Origin: Silene conica
Taxonomy: Eukaryota > Streptophyta > Magnoliopsida > Caryophyllales > Caryophyllaceae
Direction: 5' to 3'
NCBI GenBank assembly: GCA_029255685.2
Contig: CM055311.2
Span: 54,891,048 to 54,955,047, forward strand
Length of the DNA stretch: 64,000 nt
Positions within the stretch are counted from its first letter, which is position 1. Each line of letters begins with the position of its first letter. The position numbers and the translations under genes are program-made. This document shows positions 46,684-57,599 of this stretch, in pieces. The notes under the pieces were generated by a model, which worked only from the letters and a program-made list of their open reading frames with translations, was not told where the DNA came from and ran no database searches.

Positions 46684-47956
46684 AGTTAACTTAAATTAAA
46701 ATAAAGTTAATTAAGTTCGGATTTTATAAGTTCAGTTCAGATTCTATAAGTTAAGTTCAGTTTAGATCCTATAAGTCCAGTTCACTTCAGTTCCTATAAG
46801 TTCAGTTCAGTTCAGTTCCTATAAGTTCAGTTCAGTTCAGTTCAGTTCCTATAAGTTCAGTTCAGTTCATATAAGTTCAGTTCAGTTCAGTTCAGATCCT
46901 ATAAGTTCAGTTCAATTCAGTTCAGTTAAGTTTCACTCCAAAAGAACAGGGCCTAAGTCTACTCACTCATGGTTAAGAAAAACATGTGGAAAAGTGATAA
47001 ACAAGTGCTAAACATGATGAACAAGCAAAGGCAAATAATTCAATAAAAGAAACTTAAAGTAAAGTAATAACTAAGTAAAGATTGAGAAGATTATACCAAA
47101 CAATTGAGTAAAGGCATGAACTTTGATTACAAATGGAAGATCCTTTCAAATGCTCCCAAATAAAACCAAAAACCTTAGAACAATTGCTAAGAACAATGAC
47201 TAGAAATAAAGGAAGGAATGATTATGAAGAACTACAAGATTAAAATAAAAACTAAGGAAAGATTAATGTTTTTATGAGAGTTTTTAGTGTGAAAATCTAA
47301 GCAATGGAACAGTAACAAAACCCTAGAAAAGCGTGAAAATATCTTAAAGTTGCGTAAATAAAAATAGACTAAGTGCGGGTATATATAGTGTGCGAAAATC
47401 TGAGAAATGACTCTCAACTGGTCCACCGACTGCCGGTCTGGAACCGGCTAAGAGTCAAAATATGAACTTCTGATTTTTTTTCTTCATTTTCTTCAATGCC
47501 CAGGTACTGCCAGCCGGTGGCCGGCTGCTGGTTGGCCACCGGCTGGGGATCCTTTCTTGAAAGCCTGATGTGAAAAGAGTAAGGTCAAGTGTGAGAGGGG
47601 TCCCAGCCGGTCAGCCGGCTGCCGGTTGGCCACCGGCTGAGGACCCAAAATCAAAGTCCTGCAAAATCTTCTTCAAATCATAGGTGAAGGGGCTCCCAGC
47701 CGGTGGACCGGCTGCCGGCCGACCGGCTGAGGACCCCACTTCGCCATTTCACCTCCTTTTCCTCTCTTTTTGCATTGATTTCATCTCGTTTGTTCCCGTT
47801 TCTTCATTCCCGCTTCAAGTCCTACAAAATGGCAACCAAACATGTAGAAAGGAGATATCGGGCATAAAAAGGGGCAATAGCGTGCAAAAAGGGGGCGAAA
47901 CGGGATCGAAATAAGAGGAAAAGAAGGGAAAATAATGACCGAATTTGGGCTCATCA

Positions 47957-48180
47957 AGGGCCTGGGGCCAAAACCTCATCACTTCTTCACATTTCGCTCT
48001 AAATTCGTCTTGTTTGCTCCCGTTTCTTCGCTCCCACCACAATACCTACAAAATGGGAACCAAATAGGAATAGTCGAGGCAATAGGCATAAAATCGAGCA
48101 AATGCACGCAAAATGAGGTCGAAACGGGACGAAAAATGAAGAAAAGACAATGAAAATGATGACTAAAATATAGCTCATCA
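47957..48180 (-). mobile_element. LTR fragment of AthB type
   Basis: Closely matches 25736-25958. It starts in minus orientation TGATGAGCTATATTTTAG at 48180 and stops at GGGCCTGGGGCC, exactly at the AthD LTR edge. It is either the remains of an LTR into which AthD inserted or a recombination product. Confidence 0.6.
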
Positions 48181-48222
48181 TGGGGCAATTCAAAATCTTA
48201 TAGCCCAATATGAATGAATACG

Positions 48223-49902
48223 TGATGAGCTTCATTTAAGTCATGTTTTTCATTGTTTTTTCTCCATATTTGGTCCCGATTCGACCTTGTTTTGCGTACC
48301 TTTGCTTGATTTTACGTCCATTTCCTTGGCTATCCCTATTTGGTTCCCATGTTGTAGGTATTGTGGCGGGAGTGAAGAAACGGGAGCAAACGAGATGATT
48401 TTTGGAGCAAAATAAGAAGAAATTGCAAGAAATGACTCCAGGCCCTCCCAACCGGTCAAAGGCCGGCAGCCGGTCCAAGGCCGGCAGCCGGTGGGCCGGC
48501 CAAGGGGCTTGACTTGACTTTCGAGAAAAAGTGAAGAAAAGTTACAGGAATTTTGGTCTTGTCTATGAGCCGGTATCCGACCGGCAGCCGGCCGGTCGGC
48601 TGGGGATCATGCCACCTTCAAAATGTGCAAGAAAAGTCAGAAGTCCCAAACCAGGCTCCCAGCCGGCAGCCGGCCCACCGGCTAGCTGTAGCTGTGCATT
48701 GAGAAAAAGGGAAGAAAATTCAGAAGGAAGGAACCAGCCTCCCAGCCGGTACCCGACCGGCAGCCGGCCGGTCGGCTGAGGATCAAGGCCAAGTGAAGAA
48801 AAAGAAGAAAAAATCAGAAGTTCATATTTTGACTTTTATCCGGTCCCAGACCGGCAGCCGGTGGACCGGCTGAGAGTCATTTCTCAGAAATTCGCGCACT
48901 ATGTATACCCGCACTTAGTCTATTTTCATGGACGCAACTTTGAGATATTTTCACGCATTTTTAGGTTTTATTTATTGTTCCATTGCTTAGGTTTTCACAC
49001 ATATAACTCTCCTAAAAACATCAATCTTTCCTTAGTTTTTATTTTAATCTTGTAGTTTTTCATAATCGCTCCTTAGTTTATTTCTAGTCATTGTTCTTAG
49101 CAATTGTTCTAGGGTTTTTGGTTGTATTTGGGAGCATTTGAAAGGATCTTCCATTTGTAATCAAAGTTCATGCCTTTACTCAATTGTTTGGTATAATCTT
49201 CTCAATCTTTACTTAGTTATTACTTTACTTCAAGTTTCTTTTGTTGAATTATTTGCCTTTGCTTATTCAACATGTTTACTACTTGTTTATCACTTTTCCA
49301 CATGTTTTTCTTGACCATGAGTGATTAGACTTATACCTAGGGTTAGGGGGAAACTTGGGTGGTGTTAGATAATAATATTATGCTAGTTTGTAGATTAGTT
49401 GTTCTTGAGAAAAGGGTTTTCCTCTTATTGCATACTAGGTGTTTGATGATTTGCCTCAACGAAAGGGTGGCTTTGATTTTAGCGTGACTTGCCTTTAGCG
49501 ACGGTTGAGGGTTCGTCTTAGTATGTTTTAGGGTTGGTTGTGTGTATTTGTAGCGAAAGCTAGGGTATTCCGACCTAGGTTTAGTCGACTCGAGAGAAGA
49601 GACTTACCGAGACCACTTGCTTGAGACCAACTAGTCCACCTTCTAGTATTTTCATCTACCCATCTTAGTGACCCCCGACACCCTAGTTTACTTTTAATTG
49701 ATTATTCATCTTAACTTTTACATTTGCTCATTAGTTATTAATCATTCTTCAAACCTTATTACCCCGACTTAGGCTTGATTTAGAACCAAACTAATTGATC
49801 ATCCCCACCATCTTCGTGTTCGACCCCGATCTCAATACTACTTTATTTCGGGTTTTACAAATCTTGTTTGATGCCGGTAGTGACGGCAAAAGCCGGCCAT
49901 CA
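48223..49902 (+). mobile_element. AthE 5' LTR (1680 bp)
   Basis: Starts TGATGAGCTTCATTTAAG and ends GCCGGCCATCA, followed by AAA and the PBS. Five GC modules lie at 48450-48873. The TATA position (48900-48908) reads ATGTATACCCGC, a decayed form of the AthD TATATATACCCGC. Confidence 0.85.
48450..48873. repeat. cluster of five GC palindromic modules in AthE LTR
   Basis: Modules at 48450-48502, 48569-48603, 48660-48684, 48743-48778 and 48839-48873 use CCGG(N)xCCGGCAG/CTG units of 15-18 bp. Spacing is about 65-95 bp. The cluster ends about 27 bp before the TATA position. Confidence 0.85.
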
Positions 49903-49905
49903 AAA

Positions 49906-49923
49906 TGGCGCCGTTGACGGGGA
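49906..49923 (+). other. AthE primer binding site (tRNA-Asp type)
   Basis: TGGCGCCGTTGACGGGGA, three bases after the LTR end. One mismatch to the usual Athila PBS. Confidence 0.8.
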
Positions 49924-50085
49924 TGGTGCTAGAGATTGTTTAGTTTATTTTTATTTTTAGCCTTAGTTAGTTGTGCTTTCTTTGTCTTGTTCAAGCTTTG
50001 TTAGTTTAAGTGTAGAGTGGGTGTTATTTTACTCTCCCTAGTGCCTAAAAAACACTAGGACGACTAATCTTTGTGCTAAGTTTTT

Positions 50086-52831
50086 ATGCCAATGGGCGAT
50101 TCAACTTCTTTACTTTCAAGCTCCGAACCGGAAAGGCTTTTTCGAGCCTTAAGGAACCGGACCTTAGCAAGAGTGAGGATTGCTTCCCAAGCATCAACTA
50201 GTCAAAACAACCCACCTTCTCCACCAGACCCACAAAGCCCAAACCAAGACATTCCAAGCCCAACATCCCGAAAACTTCGACAACCCATTCTACCAATCAC
50301 CACCACCCTCACCTCAAATTCCAAACCCACCACAAATTCATATAATGGCCGCCCTAAAAGATCACAATCGCCCGAACCACAATGATACAACAAATCCCAT
50401 CAATTTTGGCAATCTTGTGCCACAAAACTTCGAGATCCACCCCTCTCAAATGAGCTCCATTGAGAAACATGCTTTTGGTGGAGCCTCTCATGAGGACGCC
50501 CACGGGCATTTGAGGAAGTTTAAGGACAAAGTTGCAATGATTAAGAAGACGGGGGTGCCGGAAGAAACTTTGAGATTAATGCTTTTTCCCTACTCATTGA
50601 AGGACAAGGCGGGTCGTTGGTTGAATATTCATCCCCCAAATACTTTCACTACTTGGGATGACCTAGCCAAGGCTTTTCTTGCTAAGTACTACCCATCCTC
50701 GAAGACCGCCATGATCCGTAATGAGATCCCCCAATTTCAACAAGACGAGGGGGAAAGCTTGGGAGAAGCATGTGATCGGTATCAAGACTTGCTTTCTAGG
50801 TGTCCTCATCACGGGATACCTACATGGTACACCACCCAAACTTTCTTTCAAACTCTCCTTCCACGCACAAAGGAAATGGTGAATGCATCCGCGGGAGGTA
50901 GTTTTGATCACTTGCCACATGAAGATGGGACCGAGCTTATCAAGAAAATCGTTCATTCCGAGGAAAACTATGGTACAAGGGGAAATTCATTGAGAAGAAG
51001 TAGCAAATACCCCAATGAGAGCCTTTCTAACTCCAAAGCCAATGAAGAAATCAATGCCAAAATAGACTTGTTGACTAAGAAATTGGAGGAGTTAACAAAG
51101 GGGGCTACAAGCAAATAAACCAAGGGACACACTCCGGGAATGTACCAAGTGAGCAACGTTGTTTCATGCGACTTGTGTGGAGGTAGTGGGCATACGTTCG
51201 ATGTGTGTGCCAATAATTCGTATGAGGGAAGTGGGAGTGAAGAGGAGTTGTATGCTTTCCAAGCCTTCAACAACTCAAGGAGTCAAAACACTTTCAACCC
51301 AAATTCCAATTACTACCATCCGGGCATTCGAGGAAGCCCTTACATGAGCTATAAGAGTACAAACGTCTTGAACCCGCACCAACTTCAACAACCCCAAGTT
51401 CAAAACCCACCCGGTTTCCAACCAAGGGGTGGGAATTTCAACCCGAGAAATAATTACCAATACCAAGGCTTTTATTAAGGGAACCAAATCAACCAAGCCA
51501 ATCAAGGCTTTGCACCCAACTTCAATGACCAAAATTACAACAACCCGAATTTCAACAACAACAACCCGAACCAAAACCAAAACTAAACCCAAAATTTCAA
51601 CCCACACCCATTTCAAAACAACTTCTACAACAACCCCAATCCAAACCAAAACTTCCACAACAACCAAAGTTTCAACGACCCAAATTTCACTCAACAAAAT
51701 CCCAACTTCAATAACCAAATGGCTAAGGGGAACTCTCAAGTTGGGGGCTCTAGGAACGACTCTGGGTTTCCTTTGCCCCTTACTAATACCCCTCACCAAG
51801 AACCATCAAGTGAGAATCAAGTGGGAGAATTACTCAAGCTTGTGAAGAATATGCAAACTACCCACAACCAAGAGATGATGAACTTGAGGAATGCGAACGA
51901 AAAGGAGATACGAGAGATGGAGGCTAGAGTCGCTTCCCAAGCCTTAGCCAATCCTCAAAGGCCTCCGGGTGGCTTTCTAGCTCAAGGTCAATGTAACAAC
52001 CCGACCCACCACGGTCGTAACACATCCCCAATAAGATGGGAGGTATGCCTTTAGGCCCATTATTTGTCCTCACTTAGGCCCAAAAGCACAAGGCCTTGTT
52101 ACTAAGTGGTGGATAGAAGTTATTATAAACATATCAAAAGGCTCACATTCTACCGATGTGGGACAACTTTCCTCTCATACTCTTGGGGTATAACAAACTC
52201 CCCCACTTAAAGAACACAACGTCCTTGTTGTGGCTCAAACTTGACCGCATGCAAGCTCAGAATCCTCCCCCGCTAGGTTGGTGACCCGGGTACTCCCGAC
52301 CACAGGCTCACCACACGGTCGCAGGGTCGCTCTGATACCATTTGTAACAACCCGACCCACCACGGTCGTAACACATCCCCAATAAGATGGGAGGTATGCC
52401 TTTGGGCCCATTATTTGTCCTCACTTAGGCCCAAAAGCACAAGGCCTTGTTACTAAGTGGTGGGTGGAAGTTATTATAAACATATCACAAGGCTCACATT
52501 CTACCGATGTGGGACAACTTTCCTCTCATACTCTTGGGGTATAACAGTCAAAGCTCAAGAGATGCTACTAAACATCATGGGGTCAATGCAATTATGACAA
52601 GTGCCCAAGAGCAACCAATGCTTGAAACCACTAGTAGCGGAGGAAAATCTTCACTTGAACAACTCATGACGGTTTTTGGGAGTGAAGTTGGCGGTGATAG
52701 TGAGGAGGAGGCAATGGTGATGGTGCCCGTTGCTTCCCCGGAAGCTAGTGACCAAGATGGCATGAATGAAGATCAATTTGTGATGGAACAAATCACAAAG
52801 TTCCCAAAGAAGAGAAGAGATGAAAGGAAAG
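50086..52831 (+). pseudogene. AthE gag and protease-linker remnant
   Basis: Start ATG at 50086 (MPMGDSTSLLSS). A frameshift near 50270 is followed by the gag domain (WLNIHPPNTFTTWDDLAKAF) to about 51118. The knuckle-like CDLCGGSGHTFDVC (about 51170-51210) and an Asn-rich stretch with TAA stops at about 51477 and 51583 follow, then QVGELLKLVKNMQTTHNQEM. After the TRIM, the frame resumes (SSRDATKHHGVNAIMTSA) to 52831, where ChrF cuts it. Close relative of AthD gag. The protease active site would lie beyond ChrF. Confidence 0.75.
51992..52546 (-). mobile_element. TRIM element, 555 bp, two 204-bp LTRs
   Basis: LTRs 51992-52195 and 52343-52546 start TGTAACAACCCG and end GGGGTATAACA in plus reading. 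They differ at four positions by eye. TSD GTCAA flanks both sides (51987-51991, 52547-52551). On the minus strand a PBS TGGTATCAGAGCGACC (52325-52340, tRNA-iMet type) follows the 5' LTR, and a PPT AAGTGGGGGAGTT precedes the other LTR. The 147-bp internal part has no ORF. The AthD gag at about 43080 gives the empty-site sequence. Confidence 0.92.
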
Positions 52832-53235
52832 TGCAACACCCCCATTTATTTAAGGGCCTGTACTAGCACTCCCCAGATAAATAAGGATGTTACCATCTCG
52901 GTTTCCCGAGACAGTAGATACAAAGGAAAGAACACAGTACTTTATTATTAAATGTTAAACTAAAAAGCAAGGTCTTACAACCGTCTTGAAAACTGTCTTA
53001 AATAAAACAAGTACAACTCATGACAAAAGACTATAGTGTTGTAGACTCTAGTCTGGTCCGGATCCAAGCTCTCCCTTCCCTTAGCTCCCATAGTCTCAAG
53101 CACCTGTCAATCTGCTCCCCAATAAATTGGTTCATCACAGGTGATCACAAATACACAGGGTCAACCACGAGGTTGAGTAGAGGAAAAGTAAACAATCAAA
53201 CCATTACTAAAAATAGAAAGTCAATCATCTCCACT

Positions 53236-53370
53236 CCGAATCACAAGACCCATTATTCTCCGCCCCAATCACAAGACCCATTATTCTCCACACCAATCAC
53301 AAGACCCAGTATTCTCCGCACCAATCACAAGACCCAATATACTCCGCTCCATATCACAAGACCCATTATT
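53236..53370. repeat. CACAAGACCCATTATTCTCC tandem repeat
   Basis: Five units of about 27 bp in the ChrF 3' LTR. The same repeat starts at about 63615 in the 5' LTR. Confidence 0.85.
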
Positions 53371-53754
53371 CATCACATCGTATCGTATCACAGAGTTATG
53401 TAAGCAAATAACACAATATACCAATCATATGATAATATAAGATGAACATAGTTAACATCAAATAATAAATAGATTACTCATCACCATGTACACCGTATTC
53501 CCCTACCTCAAATCGCAGGAGCGCAGTCAATCACAAGCTTGCTAGAAATGTTCCACGCGAAAACCGTTACCTAAACATGTATACGTCACGAATTAATAAA
53601 CTTCCCGAACCCCCATAAATCATCTTGCCCTTACTATAAATAGAACCTTCTATAAATGGAAAGTTTCCAAAAATAGAAACTTCCCAAAGTAGAAACTTTC
53701 ATGACTCACTAAATTTCCCGATTCATACTTCAACTAACACAAAACCGTAACCAA

Positions 53755-53887
53755 AAGTAATAATAATAAATAGTATCAAACAATAATAATCTAACCAATA
53801 ATAATAATAACATTAATATTAAGAATAATATTACTAATAAGAATATTGATAATAAAATAATAATAATAATATTATTATTATTATTAC
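53755..53887. repeat. AAT-rich simple repeat
   Basis: Imperfect AATAAT/ATTATT tract inside the ChrF 3' LTR. Confidence 0.8.
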
Positions 53888-54911
53888 GAAAACCACAAAA
53901 TGAAACACCACAACCCCCTTATACCGACACATGAACCCGACCTAAATACCCATTTACAGCCACCGTACACACCACCACAGACACCAGCCAACACCCACCA
54001 CCATTCCCAGAACCACCCACTACACCTGCGACCACCGACAAACCGGTCGACTCCTGTCGGCGAGGTGAACCGTGGTTCTGAACAGACACGGTTCCTCACC
54101 CAGCCGTCACAAACCACCTGTACGAATACCCCTGTCGACAACAATGCCACGTCTGACACAGACCAAGACCACCACCTTTAGCAACCCTGACACCTGATCT
54201 ACAATCGACGGTGGTACCACCGTGTCGACCTCCCCCGAGTCAACGGTGGTACCACTCACAAACACCCCCCCTGGACACGTATACCTGGTACTGACGCAAA
54301 CAGGGGGAACGAATCCTCCCTTCGACACCACCACCACCGACTACACCTACTGTGACCACCACCACCTGACTACCCCACGGACCACCAGTACAGAAACCAC
54401 AACCCATGGCTGAGACCAGGGACGTACTACCCATCGACATCAATACGAATACACATGAATTCATCATATAAACAAAACAACCGACATACATACCTGATCT
54501 CCAGTAAAAAAGACGGGTCTTAGGCTGTCCTAACTGGCCGGAAAACTCTCTCTCTCCTTCTATGCAGTGGCGGCAATAGGGTTAGGTCTTGGGGTGTGTG
54601 AAATATAAAATAGGGTGAGGGAAAACAGCCTCTTATATGACGGCATTAGGCTGCTTATGAGAGGTGCTCCCTTTTGTGTTGTTTTTTTTCTAATTAGGGT
54701 TCGTAATGGGCCTGGCACATTACCGACACACGAGCCCAACCTCAACTCCTAGAGGTCACGAGATCGACTCTCACATACGACATAAAAGAGGTGTAACGTT
54801 AAATTACTTAACGAGCACTTAAAACGTCTACCAAAACCAACACAACGAAAGTAAGAGTGAACATCGTAACGAAATAACGAAAAGGGTTGGTTAAAAGTTC
54901 GGGGTATTACA

Positions 54912-54925
54912 GTCTTCCCCCCTTT
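54912..54925 (-). other. ChrF polypurine tract
   Basis: Minus-strand AAAGGGGGGAAGAC next to the 3' LTR start TGTAATACCCCG. Confidence 0.8.
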
Positions 54926-55070
54926 AAAAGAACTTCATCCCGAAGTTCAACCATACTTAGGTGACAACCAAACTTACTCATGCGAACTTGGAACGTAAAA
55001 CATTAACTAAACCACACAGAAGTTTACATTCCACCCCCCTTAAAGAAAAGTTACGTCCGCGTAACTTACC

Positions 55071-55560
55071 TCAATCAAACAGATGCGGGTAACGCTCTCT
55101 CATGGACGCCTCGGTCTCCCATGTAGTTTCCTTTAGGTTATGATTGGTCCACAGGACTTTCACCAATGACGTCTCCCCATTTCGAGTCTTTCACACCTTT
55201 CTGTCCAGAATCTCTTTCGGAGTCTCAACGTAGGACAACTGCTCATCTACCTCAATCACCTCGTGGCGTAAAACATGCGATGGGTCACTCACATATTTCC
55301 TTAACTGAGACACATGGAACACATTATGGACCTTGGATAGGGCTGGAGGTAAAGCTAATCAGTATGCCACCTCTCCAACTCTGTCCAAAATCTCAAACGG
55401 TCCAATAAACTTGTGACTCAGTTTGCCACGTTTCCCGAACCTCATCACACCCTTCATCGGAGATACTTTCAGCAGTACCTTCTCTCCCGCATCGAACGAA
55501 ATATCGCTTCTCTTTAGGTCTGCATAGCTCTTCTATCTATCCTGGGCGGCCCTCATTTTC
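55071..55560 (-). pseudogene. ChrF integrase carboxy end with chromodomain
   Basis: The minus-strand frame reads the integrase tail (FGKRGKLSHKFIGPFEILDR, VHNVFHVSQLRKYV) and then a chromodomain-like block (VIEVDEQLSYVETPKEILDR, LVKVLWTNHNLKETTWE), ending LFD-stop at 55071. A chromodomain at the integrase end is the defining feature of chromoviruses and targets insertion to chromatin marks. Stops at three places (one TAG, two TGA that look like former CGA) break it. Confidence 0.8.
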
Positions 55561-55978
55561 TGTCGAATAATCTGAACCTGCTCCACCACCCCAAAACCAC
55601 CACATCGGCTCGATCACCCCAACACACAGGGCTCCGACACTTTCTCCCATACAAAGCCTCAAAAGGGCCAATCCCTATACTGGCATGATAGCTGTTGTTA
55701 TAAGAGAACTCTATCAATCCCAGTCGACCCTCCCAAGATCCTCCGAACTCAAGTACGCATGCTCTCAACATATCCTCAAGGGTCTGAATCGTTCGCTTAG
55801 TCTGACCGTCGGTAGCTGGATGGAAAGCTGTACTCATCTTCAACTGGGTACCCAAAGCGGCCTGCAACTCCTGCCAAAATCTAGATATGAACCTCGAGTC
55901 TCGATCTGAAACAATGTCCTTGGGCACACCATGCAACTTGACCACATTCTGAACATATGACTTAGCCAACTCGGCTTT
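55553..55978 (-). pseudogene. ChrF integrase core, second half
   Basis: Contains the second catalytic Asp in [12 protein letters not shown]. The expected Glu position reads [14 protein letters not shown], where related elements have GQTERT, so Glu is replaced by Lys. It then runs through [20 protein letters not shown] and loses frame after [12 protein letters not shown]. It joins in frame across the solo LTR to 58985-59268. Confidence 0.8.
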
Positions 55979-56935
55979 ACTGTAACATCCCGTAATTTCG
56001 TAAAATATATTTTTAAGGTTTTAAATCATTTTAAAGAATAAAATAATATTTTAATATTTATGGAGAAAGTATTTTAAATAAATCGTTAAGATCCGTCTTA
56101 AAAACCTTAAGTCCTTAAGACGAATACAACTTGGCAAGCTTAAATCCATACCATAAAACCCGTTCATTTCCAAACCCGTTTTCATTTAAACGGGAAAGGA
56201 CAACTTAAAACCTTCAACCCTTAGTGAATGTCGACATAATCCATTTTCACAAAAATAAGATACTGCTTCTTCATCCTCCTTATTTCTCCTTAAACCTCCA
56301 ATCTTTTAATCAAATTTCAGTCATCATCCGATTTCCGAATCAAGGTAATTTTTACATTTCTGAAATCCTCATGAAATTTGCAAGACATCCATCACTTCCA
56401 ATTTCCTTTTTCTTCAACTTGAAAAATGGCCTGTTTTTGTAGAATCCGACTTTTGGTCTCTTAAATCCGTTTTTCTTGTTATAGGTGAAGGCTTAGAAGA
56501 CCCAGACGTTGATAGCTTCATTGTTGAGGAGGAGCTTTGATCAAAATCGTTTAAAAGGTGACAATTAAGAGAAACTCGGCCTTATTTGTAATATTAGCAC
56601 TTTTCTTGCTTGAGATGGTTTTGGTTTCTGATTTTTTATGTTATGAATGTTGTTGGGACTTAGTAACATGCTAGGATTACATAAGGAAGACTTTCACATG
56701 CTTGAATTGTGTTATAATTGCCTAGATGATGAATTTCAGATTTTATGTGCTTAAGACGAATACAAAGGATGAGTTTGTTGAGGCTTATTTGTGAGATTAA
56801 TTACTTGCTTTTGATGTATTTGGGACTTGTACATGCTGGGTAATCTTTGGATGTTGCGATTTTAGAAGTTTGGAATCGATTTAAGAAGATTTGAATGTTT
56901 TAGGAAAAGTGTCGATTTGCGTACAGGGGACTCTG

Positions 56936-57318
56936 AGCCGGTAGGCTGATCGGCAGCCGGTCGGCCGGCTCAGAGTCGTAGTTGTGCATTTTGCGGGTGA
57001 TTTGTCTGAGGAAGGATTTTGAGCCGGCAGGTCGGCCGCCGATCGACCGGCTCAGAACCCCTCTTTAGTTTTTGGGAAATTTTGCAAAGGCTTGGGAAAA
57101 GACTCCCAGCCGACAGGCCGGCAGCTGGTCCACCGGCTGAGAGCCTCTCCTTGTTGTTTTGGAATTTAAAGAAGGCTTAGGGAGAAGGGACTCCCAGCCG
57201 GCTGGCCGGCGGACGGTCCACCGGCTGAGAGCCCTTTCTCATTGTTTTTCAGACTTCAATTTGGCATGGGAAGGGACTCCCAGCCGGTGGACCGGCAGAC
57301 TATCCCGGACCGGCTGAG
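56936..57318. repeat. cluster of five GC palindromic modules in the solo LTR
   Basis: Modules at 56936-56971, 57021-57053, 57107-57141, 57195-57229 and 57280-57318, each about 35 bp, start CTCCCAGCCGG-like and end CCGGCTGAGAGCC-like, with about 50-bp spacers. They share style and flanking bases with the Athila-like LTR modules. Confidence 0.85.
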
Positions 57319-57599
57319 AGCCCCTGTCCTCATAAGAATGGTTTATAACTTTCAAACGGTTTATCGGTTTTGTTTGAGATTCGTTCCGTGTACCTTATAT
57401 GTGTGTTTGAGGTCCCCGGAGGACGGGCGACACTATATTGGGTTCGGGAATGGAGAGAGGATAGAGACCCCCCGGTCGGGTAACCGAAAGGGAAACCGGC
57501 TCTCCCTCATCTTAGTTCCCGGGATCAATTAAGTGTTGTTTAGTAGTTTAAGAAGTTAGAACTATAGATTAGTTTCTATCTTTTGATGGTATTGGTTGA

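Larger units (their letters stand above)
45757..46953. mobile_element. PIF/Harbinger-like non-autonomous insertion (1197 bp)
   Basis: Terminal inverted repeats GGCCCTGTTCTTTTGGA, one base different further in, with a TAA target duplication (45754-45756 and 46954-46956). The empty site is seen in the AthD 3' LTR (GGTATAAGTCTAC near 35267). A 3-bp TAA/TTA duplication and GGSC-type termini fit PIF/Harbinger (Tourist-like). The subterminal regions (45800-45910, 46720-46930) are TTCAGTTCAGTTCCTATAAG repeats. There is no transposase. Confidence 0.8.
34715..47956 (-). mobile_element. AthD: Athila-like element with gag-protease only
   Basis: Minus-strand order is 5' LTR (47956-45172), PBS, gag, protease, spacer with palindromic modules, ATHILA-ORF1-like gene, long 3' non-coding region, PPT and 3' LTR (36210-34715). 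No RT, RNase H or integrase lies between the protease (ends 41766) and the 3' gene, so the element is non-autonomous in structure. The last about 35 bp of the 3' LTR are missing. The 5' LTR hosts a PIF/Harbinger-like insertion. Confidence 0.8.
45172..47956 (-). mobile_element. AthD 5' LTR (with nested insertion)
   Basis: In minus orientation it starts TGATGAGCCCAAATTCGG at 47956 and ends GCCGACCATCA at 45172. Without the insertion 45757-46953 plus one TAA it is about 1585 bp. TATA box at 47380-47388. Four full GC modules lie at about 47415-47449, 47511-47545, 47607-47640 and 47697-47729. Confidence 0.8.
52832..54911 (-). mobile_element. ChrF 3' LTR (2080 bp)
   Basis: In plus reading it starts TGCAACACCCCC and ends CGGGGTATTACA, followed by PPT. 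It contains CACAAGACCCATTATTCTCC repeats (53236-53365) and AAT-rich DNA (53755-53885). It is the same family as 29083-31467 and 63201 onward. 5-bp left flank GAAAG; the right partner is outside the window. Confidence 0.85.

Noticed and set aside
46495-46689. Poly-Asn reading frame
   Set aside because: Translation of an AAT microsatellite inside the Harbinger-like insertion.
54107-54500. Overlapping frames in ChrF LTR around 53884-54491
   Set aside because: They lie in a C/A-rich part of the LTR. No conserved motif, and frames on both strands are equally open.
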